From an uncultured Caulobacterales bacterium (lineage in GTDB: Bacteria > Pseudomonadota > Alphaproteobacteria > Caulobacterales > Caulobacteraceae), in contig CAILTK010000056.1 of assembly GCA_903837135.1 (NCBI GenBank), forward strand, positions 1 through 64,000: 64,000 nt of DNA, written 5' to 3'. The position numbers were made by a program, and so were the translations under genes. Shown piece after piece: positions 61,789-64,000 of the stretch; the first letter of the stretch is position 1, and each line of letters begins with the position of its first letter. The notes under the pieces were generated by a model, which had not been told where the DNA came from, ran no database searches, and saw only the letters and a list, made by a program, of their open reading frames with translations.

Positions 61789-64000
61789 ATGAAGGCCACG
61801 TTGCGCGGGCGGCTGCTTTTAACGGCTGCGTCGATTCTTGCTCTGAGCGCCGCCGGTTCGGCAGCGGCGCAGGCGGCGCCCGCGGTGCTCGCCGCCGACG
61901 CCGCCCAGGCGCCGCCTCCCCCGGCGGCTCAACAGGGCGGCAACATCGGCGAAGTGGTCGTCACCGCCCAAAAGCGCGAGCAGTCGCTGCAGCAGGTGCC
62001 GGTCGCCATTTCCGCCTTCACCTCGACCGAACGCGACAAGATCGGCATCGACAGCGTCCAGGACATCACCAACTTCACCCCGGGCCTGTCCTACAATACC
62101 GGCGACGATCGCGTGACGCTGCGCGGCATCGGCCGCTACACCAACCAGCTCTCGGCCGACTCCAGCGTCGGCGTCTACGAGGACGGCGCCTTCACCACCT
62201 TCACCGTGAAGGTCGGCAACGACTCCCTGTTCGTCGACCGGATCGAAGTCCTGCGCGGACCGCAGGGCACGCTCTACGGCCGCAACTCGATCGGCGGCGC
62301 CATCAACATCGTTTCCCGCCAGCCCACCGACTACTGGTACGGCGAGATTCGCGGCCAGGTGGACAGCTACGGCTATCACGTGGAAGAGGGCGCCGTTTCA
62401 GGCCCGATCACCGATCACATCCAGTTCCGGCTGTCGGGATCGAAGACGGATCAGAGCAACGGCTACTTCAACAACCTCAACGGCCTGCCCAACGAGGGCA
62501 ACCGACGCAACGAATGGTACGTCGAAGGCCAGCTCCGCGGCGACCTCGGTCCGCATTTCGACTGGTGGGTCAAGGGCTTTACCGGCGGCTGGCAGGACCA
62601 GGGCGGCAACGCCGGCGGCCTGATCAGCAGCTCTGTGATCGTCGGCCCGGATGGGCACACAAAGCTTTCCCGCTCCAGCGCCCTCTACGCGGTCAACCTG
62701 CGGGCCTCGGCGCTGGGCATCCCGGGTCAGCCTCTCGAAACCAGCGACCCGCTCGTCCCCTCGCTCGGCGGCTTCCTGCAGCCGGGCGTCACCAACATCC
62801 AGACCGTCAATCCGACCGGCACCAACCCCGGCAACGGCAACATCCGCGACTATTACTCGATCTATCCGCAGACCCAGGACGTGCAGTCGTACTACGGCGC
62901 GACGCTCAAATTGACCGGCCACTTCAACAACTTCGACGTCCGCTATATCGGCTCGGCCAACCGCTACACCTACAAGGAGCAGGAGGAGTGGGGCGAAGGC
63001 GAACAGCTCGGCACCGGGGTGATCTCCTACACCAATCCCGCCGGCTTCCAGATCTTCCCGGACTCCGAACTGGCGTACGCCGAATATCACTGGTTCACCC
63101 AAAACGAGGTGAACATCCTGTCCAACGGCAAGGGACCGCTGCAGTGGGTGGTCGGCGCGTACAACTTCAATGAAGGCTACAAGCAGCCGGAAGAAGTCTA
63201 CATGCCGGGTCAGGCCCAGCTGGCGAACCCGCTTCAGCCCTGCCTGATCCTCGGCCTCTGCGGGCCGACCCCGGCGGCGGCCAACCCGCACCGCGACGTG
63301 ACCAACGGTGTGGCCCACATGGGCGCGGAGACCTTCGCCGGCTTCGGTCAGGTGGACTGGAACATCACCAAGACGATCAAGCTGACCGGCGGCCTGCGTT
63401 ACACCTATGACTCCAAGTGGGGCACGGACGCCGCGCAGGAGTATGCCTACCTGCCCGAGCAAGGCGTCCCTGTGAACGCGGCCATCACCCTGATCTCGCC
63501 CTATCTGGGAACGGTCCCCGGGGCGACGCGCGGCGCGACCGCGGCGACCTACGACGCCGTCACCGGTCTCTATACGCGCAAGCTCAGCGGCGACTGGAAC
63601 GCCACGACCGGAACCGCCGGCATCCAGTGGGAGCCGGATCGCGATACCAACGTCTATTTGAAGTATAGCCGCGGCTACAAGTCGGGCGGGTTCAACGCCG
63701 GCAGCCTGCTCGCCGCCATCCCGGAAACCGATCCCGAAAAATCAAACGATTACCAGTTCGGGATCAAGAAGAACTTCGGCCGCGCCCTGCAGGTCAACGT
63801 CGACCTCTTCTACGACCAATACTACAATGCGCAGATCGTCGCCGGGGTCATCGGCACCGGCGGGGTGGTCGGATCACAGCTGATCAACGTCCCCGAAGCG
63901 CGCACGGACGGTGTCGAAGTCGAGGTCGTGTGGCAGCCGATCCGCCCGCTGCAGATCATGTTCGACTACGGCTTCAACGACACGTCGGTCACCAAGACCG
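61789..64000 (+). CDS. TonB-dependent outer membrane receptor (tandem paralogue 2), 3' end beyond the window
   Basis: At least 737 codons, open to the right edge. The ATG at 61789 is preceded by GGGAGGAG. A signal peptide (cleavage after AAAQ, residue about 28) and an Ala/Pro linker lead to GEVVVTAQKREQSLQQVP, identical to the preceding receptor. Long identical stretches follow (GIGRYTNQLSADSSVGVYED, LRGPQGTLYGRNSIGGAIN, GPLQWVVGAYNFNEGYKQP), and the cysteine pair is kept (PCLILGLCGPTP). The largest differences are in residues about 220-270 and 330-360, expected extracellular loops. It is a diverged tandem duplicate, probably with altered substrate specificity. Confidence 0.95.
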   Translation, partial: MKATLRGRLLLTAASILALSAAGSAAAQAAPAVLAADAAQAPPPPAAQQGGNIGEVVVTAQKREQSLQQVPVAISAFTSTERDKIGIDSVQDITNFTPGLSYNTGDDRVTLRGIGRYTNQLSADSSVGVYEDGAFTTFTVKVGNDSLFVDRIEVLRGPQGTLYGRNSIGGAINIVSRQPTDYWYGEIRGQVDSYGYHVEEGAVSGPITDHIQFRLSGSKTDQSNGYFNNLNGLPNEGNRRNEWYVEGQLRGDLGPHFDWWVKGFTGGWQDQGGNAGGLISSSVIVGPDGHTKLSRSSALYAVNLRASALGIPGQPLETSDPLVPSLGGFLQPGVTNIQTVNPTGTNPGNGNIRDYYSIYPQTQDVQSYYGATLKLTGHFNNFDVRYIGSANRYTYKEQEEWGEGEQLGTGVISYTNPAGFQIFPDSELAYAEYHWFTQNEVNILSNGKGPLQWVVGAYNFNEGYKQPEEVYMPGQAQLANPLQPCLILGLCGPTPAAANPHRDVTNGVAHMGAETFAGFGQVDWNITKTIKLTGGLRYTYDSKWGTDAAQEYAYLPEQGVPVNAAITLISPYLGTVPGATRGATAATYDAVTGLYTRKLSGDWNATTGTAGIQWEPDRDTNVYLKYSRGYKSGGFNAGSLLAAIPETDPEKSNDYQFGIKKNFGRALQVNVDLFYDQYYNAQIVAGVIGTGGVVGSQLINVPEARTDGVEVEVVWQPIRPLQIMFDYGFNDTSVTKT

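Noticed and set aside
1-64000. tRNA, rRNA, CRISPR or prophage signals
   Set aside because: No T-loop/acceptor patterns, regularly spaced short repeats, integrase or phage structural genes were found by eye.

Overview
The window is about 64 kb of GC-rich DNA. The broad mix of TonB-dependent receptors, TetR/AraC/MarR/ArsR regulators, CoA-dependent catabolic enzymes, nitrile hydratase and a P450cam-like enzyme suggests an alphaproteobacterium of the Caulobacterales type (Phenylobacterium/Caulobacter-like). So do the interspersed palindromes (a CIR/RIME-like element at 4483-4598 and a dispersed 'cgctcatcccggcg' repeat). The genus is inferred; there is no rRNA or other marker gene here. I saw no rRNA, tRNA, CRISPR array or prophage.

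Layout. 1-72 is the N-terminus of an IS5-type transposase running off the left edge. 320-10614 holds an ABC-F ATPase, secreted or membrane proteins (an amidohydrolase, a six-cysteine protein, a beta-lactamase-fold protein with all three catalytic motifs changed, a conserved hypothetical), a DUF5990 protein, an Lnt-like nitrilase-fold membrane protein and a MarR regulator. 10737-15164 is an uptake and hydrolysis unit: an AraC regulator divergent from a TonB-dependent receptor plus an HSL-type esterase. 15286-17655 is a three-gene set read leftwards: winged-helix regulator, degenerate GGDEF/EAL-like protein, short LOV photoreceptor. 18164-20429 holds a DUF817 membrane protein and a divergent SDR/ArsR pair.

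20565-25999 is a tightly overlapping six-gene operon: small LysM-like protein, small unknown, D-aminoacylase-type amidohydrolase, epoxide-hydrolase-like enzyme, FAD oxidoreductase, TetR. A perfect 16-bp palindrome lies in its promoter region. 26063-32250 contains beta-oxidation-type genes (CoA-transferase, crotonase, acyl-CoA dehydrogenase, MaoC hydratase) and a TetR/isoprenylcysteine-methyltransferase-like divergent pair. 32394-35117 is a cobalt-type nitrile hydratase operon headed by a cytoplasmic HtrA-like protein that has lost its catalytic His and Asp. 35114-46322 has VanW, two TetR-controlled loci with visible palindromic operators, a P450cam-like enzyme, an MFS/esterase/GST operon, and a lactone oxidase plus D-threonine-aldolase-type gene.

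46323-57580 adds a PYROXD2-like oxidoreductase and Rieske oxygenase pair, an SDR, a methyltransferase-like protein, two transglutaminase-like proteins, a dimethylformamidase-beta-like protein, an amidase and a class III aminotransferase. 58171-64000 carries two closely related tandem TonB-dependent receptors, the second cut by the right edge. Overall this looks like an accessory catabolic region for nitriles, amides, esters and CoA-activated acids, fed by TonB receptors and split into many small, locally regulated modules.
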